Assembly: GCF_040054535.1 (NCBI RefSeq)
Contig: NC_090781.1
Location: forward strand, 4,222,501 to 4,286,500
Direction of reading: 5' to 3'
Length of the DNA: 64,000 nucleotides
Origin: Antennarius striatus
Taxonomy: Eukaryota > Chordata > Actinopteri > Lophiiformes > Antennariidae
Each line of letters starts with the position of its first letter. Position 1 is the stretch's first letter. The notes below the pieces were generated by a model. It made no database searches. It saw only the letters and a list, made by a program, of their open reading frames with translations, and was not told the origin of the DNA. Positions 37,202 through 50,119 of this stretch are shown here, piece after piece. The translations under genes were made by a program, and so were the position numbers.

Positions 37202-40200
37202 CGTTCAAAGTCTGTATTTTCCAAGCGGGCGAAGTCTTCCTGGTCACAGTTGTTTTTGTTTTTTTTACCCCCCAATGTGCGCTCTTACTCCCGATTAACG
37301 GAATGAATCGATTCCAGTAATCTGGAGTTGAAGGCAGCGGGTGTGTTCTACTTGCTGACGACGATCCAGACCGCCGCGGTGGTGCACCGGTTCAGTGACG
37401 CTCTCCGCCGCCTCAGACACCCGAGAAACGCGGTTATTGTCCTCAGAAGGCGTGCACGAGGATGGGTATTTTCAATATTCTTCTGCGCTAAATAAAGTGA
37501 CTTCTAAAAGATACGTCTGGGGCCACAAGTGGAGCCGACGCTACAGAGCGGTGAGCCCAGTTCTTAATGCTCTTTAGCACTTACGAAACCGTCCTTTCGA
37601 AAAAGCCTGCTTGTGTAACTTTTTGACATTAGCACCACAAAAAAAAAAAACAGCTCCTCCACGCCCTACTACAAAGGGGCGCGGCCAAGAGCACGTTTCA
37701 CTCGTGTGAAGTTCAAAACTGTAGGAAATTACAAAATTTGCTGTATCGCGCCAAGAATAAACTAATCGAATTTATGACAGTATTTATTTCTTAATTTGTC
37801 AGACATCTATACGTAGGGTATCTTCTATGATTTTCCCAATATATGATAAGAGACGTTGTAGGAAAATGGATTATCACAAAATTTAACTTACTTCGTAAGT
37901 CAAACTAAATTGTGCGAATGACATTTTTCCGATTTGTCGATTACTGTACTGCAAAGTTTATGTAAATCTGATACGGATTCATTCTCATAACCTTTAGTCA
38001 ATATCATGATATTTATTAAGATAACATATAGAAAGTAGTGCTGTTCTACGTTTTAAAATCTGGTTAGTGTTCGTAGATTATCTTTAAGCATTTCTCAGAA
38101 AATTCAGAACAAAGTCAAACTACGTGATCCTGATTCCATCCGGGCTGGGAGTGAGTTAAAGACTCATAAATATATACCGTACATGATATTTATTACAGAG
38201 CATATTGACAAACAAACCGTGCAAGAAAAAAACCTACAGACCTTGAAGGCAACATTTCTTTCTGTTTACAAACCATGGATTTATGGGATCAACACTTTCA
38301 CTTTAAATGGAACACGTTAGACGATTTAAAAAAAAATTGTTTGCACATTCTATCCGGACCCTGAAACACACACTATTGTTTTTCTTCCACTGAAATAAAA
38401 AAAACCCCAACACAATAGCGTTTCCTTAATTTTTATTATTCTATTCACAATGGACGAATGGCTCCTGTAGTAGTAATTGATGACACAGCGACACCATGTG
38501 GTCAATGTTGGGTCGTAACATCCGAACAGTAACTCAAACGCCTCAAAATAAACGTTTCTTCGTCATGTTATAAATACTGACAACCCCAGTGACGGACTGA
38601 GCAATCATAATGCAAAAAACACAATATTAAACAGAATTTTCCCACAGTCACTTCTCTCCGAAATAAAAGGAACGCAGACTTGGAAAACCCGTGAATTCTA
38701 ATTTCATACCTGCTGTTTAATTAATGGTTTTCCAAAAACATGTTAGTTGTCTTTAGGAACAAATAAAAAAAATCAACCTGCTCTAATGTTACGTCATGTA
38801 TACCCCACATTATATCCTCCCTGGAATGAATAGATTGTCATATAACATAACATAAGACACGACAGCTTCCAGGTGTTGACACTGACTTCAACATTTAATG
38901 ATTAACTTACAGAAAAGACAATGGAATTCCATCTGCCCAGAGGCTTGATCGCCAAAGCTCTACTCAGGTTTAGGCTCTCATTGTTCTATTCAATTTCTTT
39001 CTCTTGAATACCTACTTCAATTACGAAACATTTATATATATATAAAAAAACCTTAATTTATTTCATGATATGTGAAGAGACTTCTCAACACATGGATTTG
39101 TGTTGAGAATGTTTTACAATAGTTTATACTGTATATTTACTTTTCACTTTTCACAAATAATTTCTTTCCTTCTTGTTGGATAATTCAAGGCCTTAAAGAG
39201 CTAATATTAGCTAATTATATAGATATTTGTCATTTGGGTAACATTTATATTTCATAAGACAGAGCTAACATGTAATTTGTTAAATGTTCTGTCAGTGTCA
39301 TTCTGATGTAAAAGCACAAGGCCATATTTACCCAGTGCTTTGTTTAAAGATCTAGTTGTTTGAAATCCAGTATTTTCTGAAGAATATACTGAATATCCTC
39401 TAATTCATTTAAAAAAAAATAAGCAATCAACTGGCCTGAATGTTTTTTTAGGTTCATGGTATGCAATATAAACCTAAATTATGAACAGTTGAATATTTAA
39501 TCCAAACGTAGACGAAGACATGCATTTATGAGCATGGGGGACGTTCGTGAACATCCAGACTGCTGACCATATGGGTCAGGTTACAAGGTAGGCCCAAGAC
39601 AGTAGACCGTAGACACCTGTAAGAAACTCAGTCAAAGCCTGCCTGTTATTTAATATCTTTTTTAATTATTTACTGATTTGTCCTCTTTAGGAGACAAACG
39701 ATGCATTGAGGATAATTGGTGCCCAGTTCTAAGTAGGAACCAATGTTGGCCGGTTTAAGTTTCTACCCGGAAGCATTAACAGTTTACGCTGAACTCAAAA
39801 TGTTTCGCTATTTGATGGTCGTGTTAACTGAAAAACTTAATGGAAATTTAAAAAAAATAGTAATCAAGCATAAATTGGCGTGTCGGACGTTGATTTCCAA
39901 CAAATAGCAGCCTGGTTCTACTTTACCGCGGGGTGGGACGGGTCAACGAATGGGGTCCCGGGGGGAGAGGGACTCCTGCGGCTGCCACACACAGCAGCAC
40001 TTACCGAAGTGTTTTATTTACTTTTTCGTTGAACACAATTTCAACGCAGTACATTAAGTGTTACCTCGCGAAAAAAAAATTTTGATTTATGAAATTCTTT
40101 AGAGTTATCAGTGTAGGTTAATGTCGTCTGCCGTCATTTTTACTCATTCTCCATCGCCAAGAGAGTGTACAGTATAGCTGTTTCTCTGACTATGGCTGAG

Positions 40201-40229
40201 AGGAGAAGGAATGGGAGGGCTCTGAGGAC
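37202..40229. other. Intergenic interval between divergent tlcd2 and the AIFM-like gene
   Basis: The first 250 bp (37202-37450) are GC- and CpG-richer than the rest and should contain the tlcd2 promoter and 5' UTR. The remainder is AT-rich. A visual search for a mir-22 hairpin, which lies between these genes in mammals, found none. Confidence 0.55.
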
Positions 40230-40258
40230 GTCACGTGACACGTGCTGTTCGTCACGTG
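40230..40258. promoter_or_regulatory. Three CACGTG E-boxes upstream of the AIFM-like gene
   Basis: CACGTG occurs at 40232-40237, 40239-40244 and 40253-40258. The first sits in the palindrome GTCACGTGAC (40230-40239), identical to the CLEAR/TFEB-type consensus and also suited to USF or MITF. A CRE-like GACGTCAC overlaps its left side, and an ATTGG (reverse CCAAT) lies at about 40276. The cluster is about 120 bp upstream of the end of the inferred first exon. Confidence 0.65.
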
Positions 40259-40299
40259 GGAAGGTCTGTCGTCATTGGGCGCGGATCACTCCTCTTATC

Positions 40300-40381
40300 T
40301 CCTCTGGAAGGTGAAGGTGGAGGCTGTTGACGGAAGCAGAACAGGTGCACCGGTTCCGTCTGGAGTGCGTGAAGAGGACAG
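40300..40381 (+). other. aifm4: Inferred 5' noncoding exon of the AIFM-like gene
   Basis: Sequence ends GAAGAGGACAG before a GTAGGC donor at 40382. The next exon begins at 40842 after TGTTACAG. Its start is not defined; it lies downstream of the E-box cluster. Confidence 0.5.
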
Positions 40382-40878
40382 GTAGGCAGAGCCTCAGGTG
40401 GACATGGGTTCGTGTTAACCCAGGCTCAAAGTAATTCTATTTCAGTTAGATTTTGTTTTAGTGGACGAACAGTGGATAGATAAAACTGCAAAATGAAAAT
40501 GCGCATGCTCACTTTATTTTAATTTGCGTTTGGTTCATTGTTTGTTTTATTAGTGTTTATTGTTTGTCAATGAAATGTGCATAGCAAGTAAGTTAGACCT
40601 GTGAAACCTGTTCAATACTTAAAGGTCATAATCTGGAAGTTGAAATTTATCTTAAATTAATTTTTCATTTGCATACATTCAGTTTCCAGCCCCTCTTATC
40701 TGTGTTATTTAATTAAAATCCATGCATTGTTACCCCTGCTAGTGAAATTATCTATATTAATTTTCTGAGATTTTTTAAAATTTCTTAAAATTTTGGCTGT
40801 TAAAAAACCCAGTGTTCTCTCTGTGTGTATTGCTGTTACAGTTTGCGTTCCATCCTATTTGATTACTGACTTGCGGGT

Positions 40879-43800
40879 ATGAAGAAGCATCAAGAACCAG
40901 GTGAACAACATGAAGAGGTGACTCAGATGGTATGTCTGGAAGCTGACATGCAAAATGGACAGTAAGTCAAAAGAAAAATAAAAGATTGGATTAGTGGTCC
41001 AAAGGCTCTTCCAACTTTGTGTTCCATATTTATCTTCATCCTTGTGTTTAGGATGAAGGAAGTCACGGTGGGGTCCCAGAAGGTGTTGCTTGTCCGATAC
41101 CAGGATCAGTACAGTGCTATTGGAACCAAGTGCTCTCATTACAATGCACCTCTTGCCAAAGGCAAACTCTTCTCCTCTTTTCAATTCCTCCATAAATACA
41201 CATCAATAGTTGTTATGTATTGAATCTGAATAGTGTTAATCTAATATTATAATAATAAGAATGATCTAATAATCCAGGAGCGCTGGTGGGTGGCAGAGTG
41301 AGATGTCCTTTTCATGGTGCTTGCTTTAATGTCAGAACTGGGGACATCGAAGAGTATCCAGGCCTGGATTCTCTGCCGTGCTATCAGGTAAATTTATCTG
41401 TAAAGATGAGTTTTTAACTTCAGGTAACTGCTCAATTTTAGAGGAATGACTCCAGTGACAGTTGATCCAATTAGAAATGAAATTGCAAAAGCCAAAGACA
41501 CTAGATTCTCATGTAACTAGTAAAAAGCACCTTTCTCCCAAATATTGATTGAAGCATGAATGCATGTTTAGCAATTTAAAAGAGAAGTCAGAGAAAGTGT
41601 TTACCACCTGCGGATGAAATCACAGTGCAAATGCAACATTTCGATTTCTTGTCTGAACTGCTCAAACAGAAGTTGGAGGCCGTTGCGATCATCCATATGT
41701 TTCTTTGACCACAAGATCTGGGGTCATGGGGGAGTTTATTAAATTTTGAGGCTAATCTGAGTTTGGATGAAGATTTTTGATCACTTTTTTCAACACTGAA
41801 TAACAGGGAACATTCTCAGAATGAATAATCGTTCAGGTCAGTTAAAATAAAAATACACATGTGGATGAATCATGCTGTTCCCCCACCAGATCCAGATCCA
41901 CAGTGTTTTGGCTCCCAGTACTTAAACAGAGTGAAGTAGAGAAAAGAAAGTTCACCAGGTCAAGGAATTATGTATGTTGCTATGAGACAAAGTAATAGAC
42001 ATCATTGTGTGTGCTACCAAGGGAGTAATGGAGAACAATGGATTGACAATAGACTGACGGAGGGATGGGCTCTCTGAATGGTTTTTATTGTCCACAAGTA
42101 TCTTTAGTACATTTGTCCTTGACACAGGAACTCCTGTTACTGTGTATGAATTCATGCTTTGAACTTGCATTGCAAACCTCAAGTTGTGGTTTTTTGTTTT
42201 TTTTTCTCATAAATTTTGCAGGTAAAACTTCAGGATGGCAAGGTTTTTGTTACCATCGACAGAAGTGTAAGTGACTATGAGATAAGTAAATTGATAAAAT
42301 AACAGTTTTCCTTCCAGTTTGAATCCATGTTGAAAGCAGCCTCTGCCGTGTTTCCTTTTCTCAGTCACTGAAGGTATCGAGGCGGGTGAAGGAGATGTGC
42401 AGTGTGAATGTAGATGTCAAACACACTGTTCTGCTCATAGGAGGAGGTGAGAACCAGGTGCAGCCAAATGGAAATGTTTGCCCTTTATTTGTATTCCAAG
42501 GTTATTTTATATGCTGCTCAGTTTTCAGCCGCAGTATTAATATCTAAAGCATTAATTGTGGACTTTTGAGGCTCGTAAGTTCCAGCTAGTACAGGGGTTG
42601 ACAACCTGCGTCTAATTCATCCTTATACTGCGTCTCCTTGGGGCTTTGGGAAAATAAAATATTAATGTCCAATTGAAATGTATTTTATTTGAGTTAATTT
42701 TTTTATTGTTGTAAATTGTAAGATTATTGTGATCTTGAAACATTAAAGTTTATATTTTATTTTGTTGTGCTCAAAATATGCATTCAAATATTTCTTTCAT
42801 TGTTCAGTGAAATAGTGTTTTTTTCTTTTTTTTGTTATTTTCAATTAGTTTTTTAAATTCAAGCTATAAATTTAAGCTCAGTTTTTTAATTCATTTGGAA
42901 TAGACCTTCAGCTCGGCAGGTTTTTGTTTTTTATTAAGAGTTCAAACTGTGTTCAATATGCCAATAAAATTAATTTTCTCTGTAGCATTTCATGGATTTC
43001 ACAAGCAACATACTAGTTATTTACACAAAGCTTAAAGGTAAAAAACAAACAATATATACAGTTTTATCTTTGCGTGCTTTCTTTTCTGTGGAAACCGTGT
43101 CCAGATGACTCTTTTGAGTGTTAAAGGTCGCCAACCCCTGAGCAGAATTGAGAAAAGGAGTTCTGTTGTAGGACATGTGCTGTTCTGTGCTGTGCACACA
43201 TGCATATAAATTTTTAATGATTTCAGGCCCTGCAGCCCTGGTCTGTGCTGAAACGCTCCGACAGAACTGCTACCAAGGACGAATAGTCATGATAACCAAA
43301 GACAACCTGCCGCCATATGACAAGCCCAAAATCAGTAAGGTGAGAACTTAATCAGAACCTGAAGTTGTGTGCTTGCCTTTAGTTGCTGATTCTCAAAATT
43401 TATTTTAAAAAAAGTCCTTTTCTTTTTGGCCGTGTTTTTATTTGTGGTCATTTCAGTCTTTAAATGCAGAAAGCAGCAGCGTCCTCCTCAGGTCAAGTGA
43501 ATTTTATCAACAGTATGGAATTGAAATGTGGACTGAGAAGGAGGTGAGGTGTTAAAAAAACACTGCTGTTTGTGAGGTATTAAAATAAAGATCTTTAGTC
43601 ATGAGAAGACGTGTTTTGTGATGCAGGTAGTGTCAGTGAACCCAGATGATAAGGTGGTGAAGCTGAACGATGGCAGTTGTCATCTTTATGACTGGCTTCT
43701 CATCTCAACTGGCTGCAGGTCTTTGTCATAGTCTATATTAAGTCAAAAGCATTTTTCTTGTCTTTTTTTTTATATTTGAGTATTTTTAACATCCATAGAC

Positions 43801-46800
43801 ATTGAGTTTAAGGTTTTAATAATTTCCCTCATTTTGTTGACAGAGCGCGTCCACTCAGCTGTCCTGGATGGAACCTGAAGGGTGTAAAGCTGCTGCAGAA
43901 TCATGAAGACGCCAAAGAGATTCACAGCTCCTGTCTGGGCCAGAAAACTGTTGTAGTGGGAACATCCTTCATAGGTAATCAGATTAGTTTTCTCTTAAAG
44001 AAGCTGAATAATACTCCTAAATGCAGATTGTACACACTCTGATAGAATAGGTGGGGCACATCTTAAAGTTGATTTCCACTCGTTCGCTGAACACATAAGA
44101 AAAGGAAAGCAGGAGAGAATAGACTTGTCTTCAGATCACCGAAGTTGTTTTTTTTTTTTTTAACACAACAGGTATGGAGGTGGCATCTTACTTGTCAAAC
44201 AAAGCTGCAAGTGTGGCTGTGGTTGGTACCTCCAGATACCCGTATGAGAGGTCTCTGGGGCCAGAGATCGGTAAAATGTGTCTGGAAGTAAGGAACAAAA
44301 ATGTCAAAATTAACTGTTTTTTATCACTGTGTTTGAATGAGGCAAACCTTAAAACTCTGTTGTCTGTTTTAAGATGTTGGAGCAACAAAAGGTCAAATTC
44401 TACATGAATGATGGCATCACTGAAATTAAAGGGGAGAGTGGCAAGGTAACCACTTCTACTGTATATCAATAATTATCATCTGTGTTTCTGACAGGAGGTA
44501 TTTCTACTGGCATTAAAAGGAAATATGCAGTTGATCCTGATAACATAAATGATGGCTTTATATCTAAGTGTCACATCAGGCCATTGAAATGATGGCCATG
44601 GCCTATTTACAATTCCTGGACCCTGACCCCGAAGCAGCTGAATGAAGTTCAGCCACAATGCATTAAATTGTTCACTCCTTGTGTTATATTATGTGAAATA
44701 TGAATAGTACTAACTCAAACCTATTGTATACCTATGGGTAGGTAATGCCTTGAAAATCTCTTTATTCATCGTTTTTATCCTTACAGGTGAAGGAGGTCGT
44801 GCTGAAAAGCGGTACAGTCCTGGAAGCTGATGTAGTGATTGCTGGAATAGGTCAGTGTATTGTTGCACAGTGTGTAGAGATAGCCTCAAAGACAAGAAGG
44901 TTCGGCGTTTGTTTTGGAGTTTGTATGCTTTCCCCATGCCTACGTGGGTTCTCTTTAGAGTCTCTGGTGTGAGTGAGTGATTGCCTTTCATATGGTCCCA
45001 CAATATGTACCCTGCCTCTCACATGGCAATAGCCTGCGATAGGCTCCAGTGTTTCTTCAAGAAAATGGATGGATGGATTATTACACAATTACATTTTAGT
45101 AATGATTTATCAATGCTATAGACCCTGTTTTGCCTTTAAGTATATAATTCAGTCCATCTCACTTAAGCTCTGCAAAACCATACATGCAAAAATCTCTGAA
45201 TTGCAGGCGTCATCCCCAATTCAGACTTCTTAGCAGGAAGCAAGTTGGAGCTGGATTCATGTAAAGCTGTGATTGTTGACAAGGTAACAAACCGAGCTCC
45301 ACTTCTGAACAGCTGTTAGAGTAACACAGTTGATAAAACATTTAAACAGTTTTGTAGCATATTTTTATAGCCCCTTCAAAGAAGATGATGGTATTTTATT
45401 TATTAATGTACACTTCTTTAGTAATGTGCACTTCTTGCAGATAAACACTGTGGTACATTTTGATACACTTGACTCTACATCCCATCTCTTTCCAATCCGT
45501 AAACCTGCTGCTGTTTATCTTTTCTGACAGTTCATGAGGACCAATATACCAGATATCTTTTGCGCTGGTGATGTTACCGCTTTTCCACTGACCATTCGTG
45601 GTGACCAAAGGATCCGCATTGGTCACTGGCAAATGTCACAAGCTCAAGGTAAAACAGACAGAAGGGTCAAAGATATTGACTAAATGCAGGCACCAAACTT
45701 AATAAATCGGTATTACACCTAAATTGTCAAAGCATTTTTCCACATCATGCATGTTTCTAACCATACCTAATTCAATTTCATGAGGAAAAATATATGAATC
45801 CCTGCGTGAAGTCTTACCATGCATCCTTTTTTTCTTTACTTCAGGAAGAGTAGCTGCACTAAACATGTTGAAGAAGCCAACCAAAATTGAGTCTGTTCCT
45901 TTCTTCTGGACTGTGTTGCTTGGGAAGAGTATCAGATACACAGGTAGTTGTTGATGGAATATCAGACTTACCTCATGATATTATAAGTGAAATATAATTT
46001 CTCTGCTTGAATGTTGTCTTTTCAAGGCTATGGGGAGGGATACACAGAAATCATATTCAAAGGCAACGTGGACGAGAGGAAATTTTTAGCATTTTACATA
46101 AGGTGAGTGGCTATGGAGTAAAGCCACATAGAGCTGAATGGGAATTTTTCTTTTCTTTTATGCTGAATTCCTCCCTTGTGTGAGCAGAGAAGAGGTGGTG
46201 GTAGCAGCGGCCAGCCTGATGTTTGATCCTGCTGTGGCCCGTCTCGCAGAACTGATGGCTACTGGCAAGATTATCACCAAAGCACAGGCTCAGTGAGTGC
46301 CATGCTTCATTCCCACAAACATTTATATAATATTGTGCATTACATTAAACATGAGATTACAATGATGAAATCCTGTTAGGTTTCTGCAGTTCAGTTATTT
46401 AGGATCCAAACAGTCACAAGCCAGAGATGACAAAATGCAGTTTGGGTATTTAATAACAAAAATCTAAAGCAAATAGAGTCCAAAAGTTGATAAAGAATTC
46501 CTGGCGAGGGTGGGTTCAATTCACAGAGAAATTCACATCCTAAACAATCCATAAAATAAAAGCAGAATAATATCAAAGGAAAAGAAGAAGTCAATGATCC
46601 AGACAGACTCAAAATATTTAAAAAAAAAAATTATGAGCATGGAACACAAGAAATACACCAGGAAAACAAGACAAATGAGGAATATAGACTGGAACATTAA
46701 CCCAATGAACTGGAAATGCACAACAGACTCCACTGTGGTCTTGTTTGTGTTCTGTTGTTAGGGAAATAAATGTCATTCTGATGGTTTATCACTGGGGATG

Positions 46801-47260
46801 GAAAAAAGGAACCAAATTCAGTTTTCACTCTGTAATTCTCCAAAAACCATAGCAAAAGTTCCTCCTTTACACATTTAGTAATTATAGAGCAATGTTTGCA
46901 TTCATTCGGACTTTGAATGACGTCCTATATTTACTTTCTTTTGAACTGAGTTTTCTATTCTGTGACTTCTACCTTCTAAACACTGCATTATGTTCACCGG
47001 CTAGATTAGCTAACTTTGTCTGTCCTGTTTTGTTAGGAGCAGGTTTAGTCCAGTAACATGTAGAACCTGTCACTATGAACAGCTGCAAGAATAAAACACC
47101 ATGAAATGCACTGTAAATGATTACTTTTGTTCCACGCTAATATATTCTGAACCACAGAGTGAAACTCATGGCTTGGATTATTGTCTTCACTGTTTCACTG
47201 TTTGTATTCTCACTCCATTATCTGTTCAGAGCTGATGACCTGAGTTGGCTGCAGATGTAA
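40879..47260 (+). CDS. aifm4: Rieske/AIF-type flavoprotein oxidoreductase (AIFM3/AIFM4 family)
   Basis: CDS join: 40879..40961, 41052..41161, 41278..41387, 42222..42266, 42365..42446, 43227..43339, 43457..43543, 43627..43718, 43844..43974, 44172..44287, 44374..44445, 44787..44850, 45207..45283, 45531..45648, 45845..45943, 46027..46102, 46188..46292, 47230..47260. This gives 536 aa with all phases closing. The ATG follows an in-frame TGA (40867) in the same exon. Rieske ligands are C55-x-H57 and C74-x2-H77. The FAD Rossmann motif is GGGPAA at 142-147, the NAD(P)H motif VGTSFIGME starts near 279, and the second FAD motif FCAGD is at 404-408. AIFM3 is known as a mitochondrial, pro-apoptotic AIF relative when overexpressed. 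This protein lacks the longer N-terminal extension of human AIFM3 (about 605 aa), so I favour the fish paralogue aifm4. That paralogue choice is inference; the family call is firm. Confidence 0.9.
41052..41387 (+). other. aifm4: Rieske [2Fe-2S] exons of the AIFM-like gene with a GC-AG intron between them
   Basis: Exon 41052..41161 ends KCSHYNAPLAK plus one base. Exon 41278..41387 opens by completing Gly65 and reads ALVGGRVRCPFHGACFN. The 116 bp intron starts AAAG then GCAAAC, so the donor is GC, and it ends AATCCAG. No GT nearby would preserve both the frame and the Rieske fold. Confidence 0.85.
41162..41277 (+). promoter_or_regulatory. aifm4: Non-canonical GC-AG intron
   Basis: Donor G|GCAAAC at 41161/41162 and acceptor CCAG at 41274-41277. 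GC donors are a known minor class (about one percent of vertebrate introns). They usually have an otherwise strong match to U1, as seen upstream here (AAAG). Confidence 0.8.
44893..45078 (+). mobile_element. SINE-like repeat copy C inside an AIFM-gene intron
   Basis: Shows TTTGGAGTTTGTATGCTTTC, then CTACGTGGGTTCTCT, then TACCCTGCCTCTCAC, GCGATAGGCTCCAG and a GGATGGATGGAT tail. The middle is deleted and diverged relative to the copy at 48167-48497. Located in the 44851-45206 intron. Confidence 0.65.
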
Positions 47261-47649
47261 GGAGAGATTGGAGGTATCCAAGGGTAACTTCTGTCAGTGA
47301 CGAAGGATTGTGTCTTTATCTTTGTTCTTGTTCTCCTCTCCTTCAAACCGTGCCAAATTACTTGCTTCATTTTCTGCCTCAGGGTCTTCTAAAGCCAAAC
47401 AGATTTGTATTCTTGCCACATCCCTGTTACCATAGCAGTAAGAAAGGCTTTATTGAGTTTACATTGTGTATTCAGGAAGCTATCTGATCTGTATAGTGAG
47501 CCCCATCTGGATATGACACATTACATGACTAAGCTGGCAACTAAGTAGTTTGATAAATGCATCCTAACATTTTGAAGCTTTGAACATGTCAAAAATGTAA
47601 TTCAGTCATTCAGTTTAATATTGTTGTGTGATGTTTTGTTCAACGGAGT

Positions 47650-47843
47650 AATAAAAGTATTTATGCTCAGATATTTTGACAATGCAAAGAGCTCTCATTT
47701 GTGTTTGTAATATTTACAAACTGTATTTATTATCTGAAATACAAAGGTCAAATTATGTACTGCTCTCTAAATATGATTCTGCATGTGTCATTAATAGACA
47801 GAAAAAACAATGTCAGAAATGTGGACACAATAATATTAATAAA
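47650..47843 (+). terminator. aifm4: Candidate poly(A) signals of the AIFM-like gene
   Basis: AATAAA at 47650-47655 and again at 47838-47843, 390-580 bp beyond the stop codon. The first is the more likely site. Confidence 0.5.
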
Positions 47844-48166
47844 ATTATGCAACCTGTGTTTGGCTCAATCCTATTTAATGCTGTTAATATTTTGAATAGT
47901 TTATAAAAAATATATGTTCTAAGTTTCCTTTGCCTCCTATTTTACTAATTTAAGTTCTCTTCTTTTGACTAGTTTTAATTTTTTTTTTTCTATTAGGTCC
48001 ATTCATTTATATCTCCTCTCATTTTGAAGTACCGGTACTCAAGCAGTCAACTGTGTTAATACACCTTTAGCATGACTAAATATACACTTGCTGGTATACA
48101 ATTCTGTATTGAAGGAAACACTTCATTACGTCAGATACGTCAGGTTCAATATGAGATAAAAGTAAT

Positions 48167-48497
48167 CGGGCGACACAGTGGGTAGCGTTGTTGCTGCATA
48201 TCAAGGTGGTTATGGGTTCGAGTCCCGCTCTGTGCAGTTTGCATGTTCTCCCTGTGTCTGCGTGGGTTCTCTCCGGGTTCTCCGGCTTCCTCCCACCTCC
48301 AAAAACATGCGCTTCAGATGAGTTGGCCGGTATGAAATTGCCCATAGGTGTGCGTGTGTGTTTGCTGTATCTAAATGTGGCTCTGAAGGGCATTGGTGTC
48401 ATGCCCGGAGTAAACCCTGCCTCACGCCCCCAGTTGTCTGGGGTAGGCTCCAGCACCCCACGACAGCAGACAAAAAGCTGGTATAGAAAATGAATCT
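48167..48497 (+). mobile_element. tRNA-type SINE-like repeat copy B (best preserved)
   Basis: Starts CGGGCGACACAGTGGGTAGC, with B-box GGTTCGAGTCC at 48215-48225. The body is GCATGTTCTCCCTGTGTCTG, TTCCTCCCACCTCC and AAAACATGCGCTTCAG, then AACCCTGCCTCACGCCC, GGGTAGGCTCCAGCACCCC and an A-rich GAATGAAT-like end. The head is tRNA-like and would support Pol III transcription. Confidence 0.75.
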
Positions 48498-49799
48498 GTC
48501 AATTAAAATTTTTATTTAGTATTACTTTTAATGACCTATCAATCACAAATGTTTATGACAGAGGTACTATTTATTGTAACTTCTTCTTTAGTCACTTCTT
48601 ATAACTGATGTAAAACTCAGATTTGTGAATTTAGCCATTTTTGTGTCTAATTCTGAAATTCAAATCCAGGGGAATAGATAGTTATAAAGGCACTTGATGG
48701 AATCTTCCGTCATTGTTTAAGCATGAGGCCTGGTTTTTAATGACAAAACTAAAGTTCAGGTTTTAAAGGAAAGTGTTAAAAATCTCTTATGAAAAACACC
48801 ATAGGATGATTATTATGCCTTGATTTATTTAAGCTGTATCTTTTTTGTTGGATATCACTCTAATGGGGGACTATGCTGTAACAATACAGCATAGAAGATT
48901 GTCCGTCACGACATCAGAAGACGAAGATAATTATCTCATTAAATTATTATTTCTAATGAACTGCTAAAATTTCATTGTACAGCTTTGGATTTGACAACTT
49001 CAATGTTTTTGCCCGCAAAACAGTTTTCTTGTTTTGCATCAGGTCACTGAGGGTCTGTCATTTGGCAGATAAGGATTGAGGAAAATTAGTTACTCAAATG
49101 AGACAAACAGATCTTACTATCTAAGCTTACATAATGCAATCATAACTGAACAGCGGCTTTTTAATCAATACCTGGATGATATCTAATGCTTGAGAGGCTG
49201 TCATAAATGACATTTTATGGTCATTTATGACTGTATACAGTTGGACCTAGAAGAACACATATCTCCAGAAAGTAGCAATCTTACTAACAGAAATACAGAG
49301 ATGCAAGTGAAAAGAAGACTTTCCAGTCTCTTAAATTAGAGCAGCATTTTATTTGTTTGTTTGTTTGTTTGTTTTTTGCATGTGGCAACTCAGAAAAGAC
49401 GTAGAGTAAAACAGTCAATAAACATTATAGATAAATATATTGGATCAGACAAAATCTTATTGTTGAAAAAACCTACTTGATAAGAAATGAGGTGCATCTT
49501 TGTATGCAAAAGTGTACTTTAAAGTTTAACAATACATTATATTATTACAGATTGATAGAGGAGATACACATTTTTCAGACCTAATGTACTGTCTGCAGTA
49601 AAAAAAAAAGCTTATGTAGTAATTTAAAAAAAGGAAACAGCCAAAATTGCATACCATAACAGACAAAACATTAAAATATACTGTCAAAAGGTAAGGATTT
49701 GAAAATTTAGTCTACTGATTGGACATTGTATGTATATAACTGAAGAGGGACTGAGGTAACATGAAAGCTGAAGCGCAGACATTCTGTACTGTGGTACAC

Positions 49800-50119
49800 A
49801 ACCGCGCTCTCGGCCGTAAACCGGAAACGGGAACATCCGGGTATTTTCATAGTTGCGCTCCTCCAACGTTTGCGTATCTTTCGACGTAGGACTTCACTGT
49901 TGCCTAATGGTAACGCTATAACTGTTGTTTGTGAATCCCACTGAACGTCTTTCATCTTGTGGCCACTGTCGTTGTTCGTGCGTGTTGCACTTGTAGCTGT
50001 AGCAGTCGACACATCACTGAATCGAAAGAAAGGAAAAATACTCGGTTGGAGGAGATGTTGTGGTAGCCTACAGTGATAAGAACGTCTCGAAAATTTATCC
50101 AAGGAGTGAAGGAAAGGAG
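49800..50119 (+). promoter_or_regulatory. prpf8: prpf8 promoter and inferred 5' noncoding exon
   Basis: CpG-richer than the flanks. ETS-like CCGGAA words occur on both strands near 49820 and 49837. A good donor (GGAAAGGAG then GTATGC) ends a likely noncoding exon at 50119. The coding exon begins at 50699 after TTTACAG. The transcription start is not fixed by sequence. Confidence 0.5.

Larger units (their letters stand above)
47261..49800. other. AIFM-gene 3' UTR and intergenic interval to prpf8
   Basis: About 0.4 kb of 3' UTR, then AT-rich sequence with a near-complete SINE-like copy (48167-48497) and a TTTG short array near 49351-49372. No frame of note. Confidence 0.55.

Noticed and set aside
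49707..50102. 131-codon minus-strand frame upstream of prpf8
   Set aside because: Covers the prpf8 promoter and first noncoding exon antisense; no homology.
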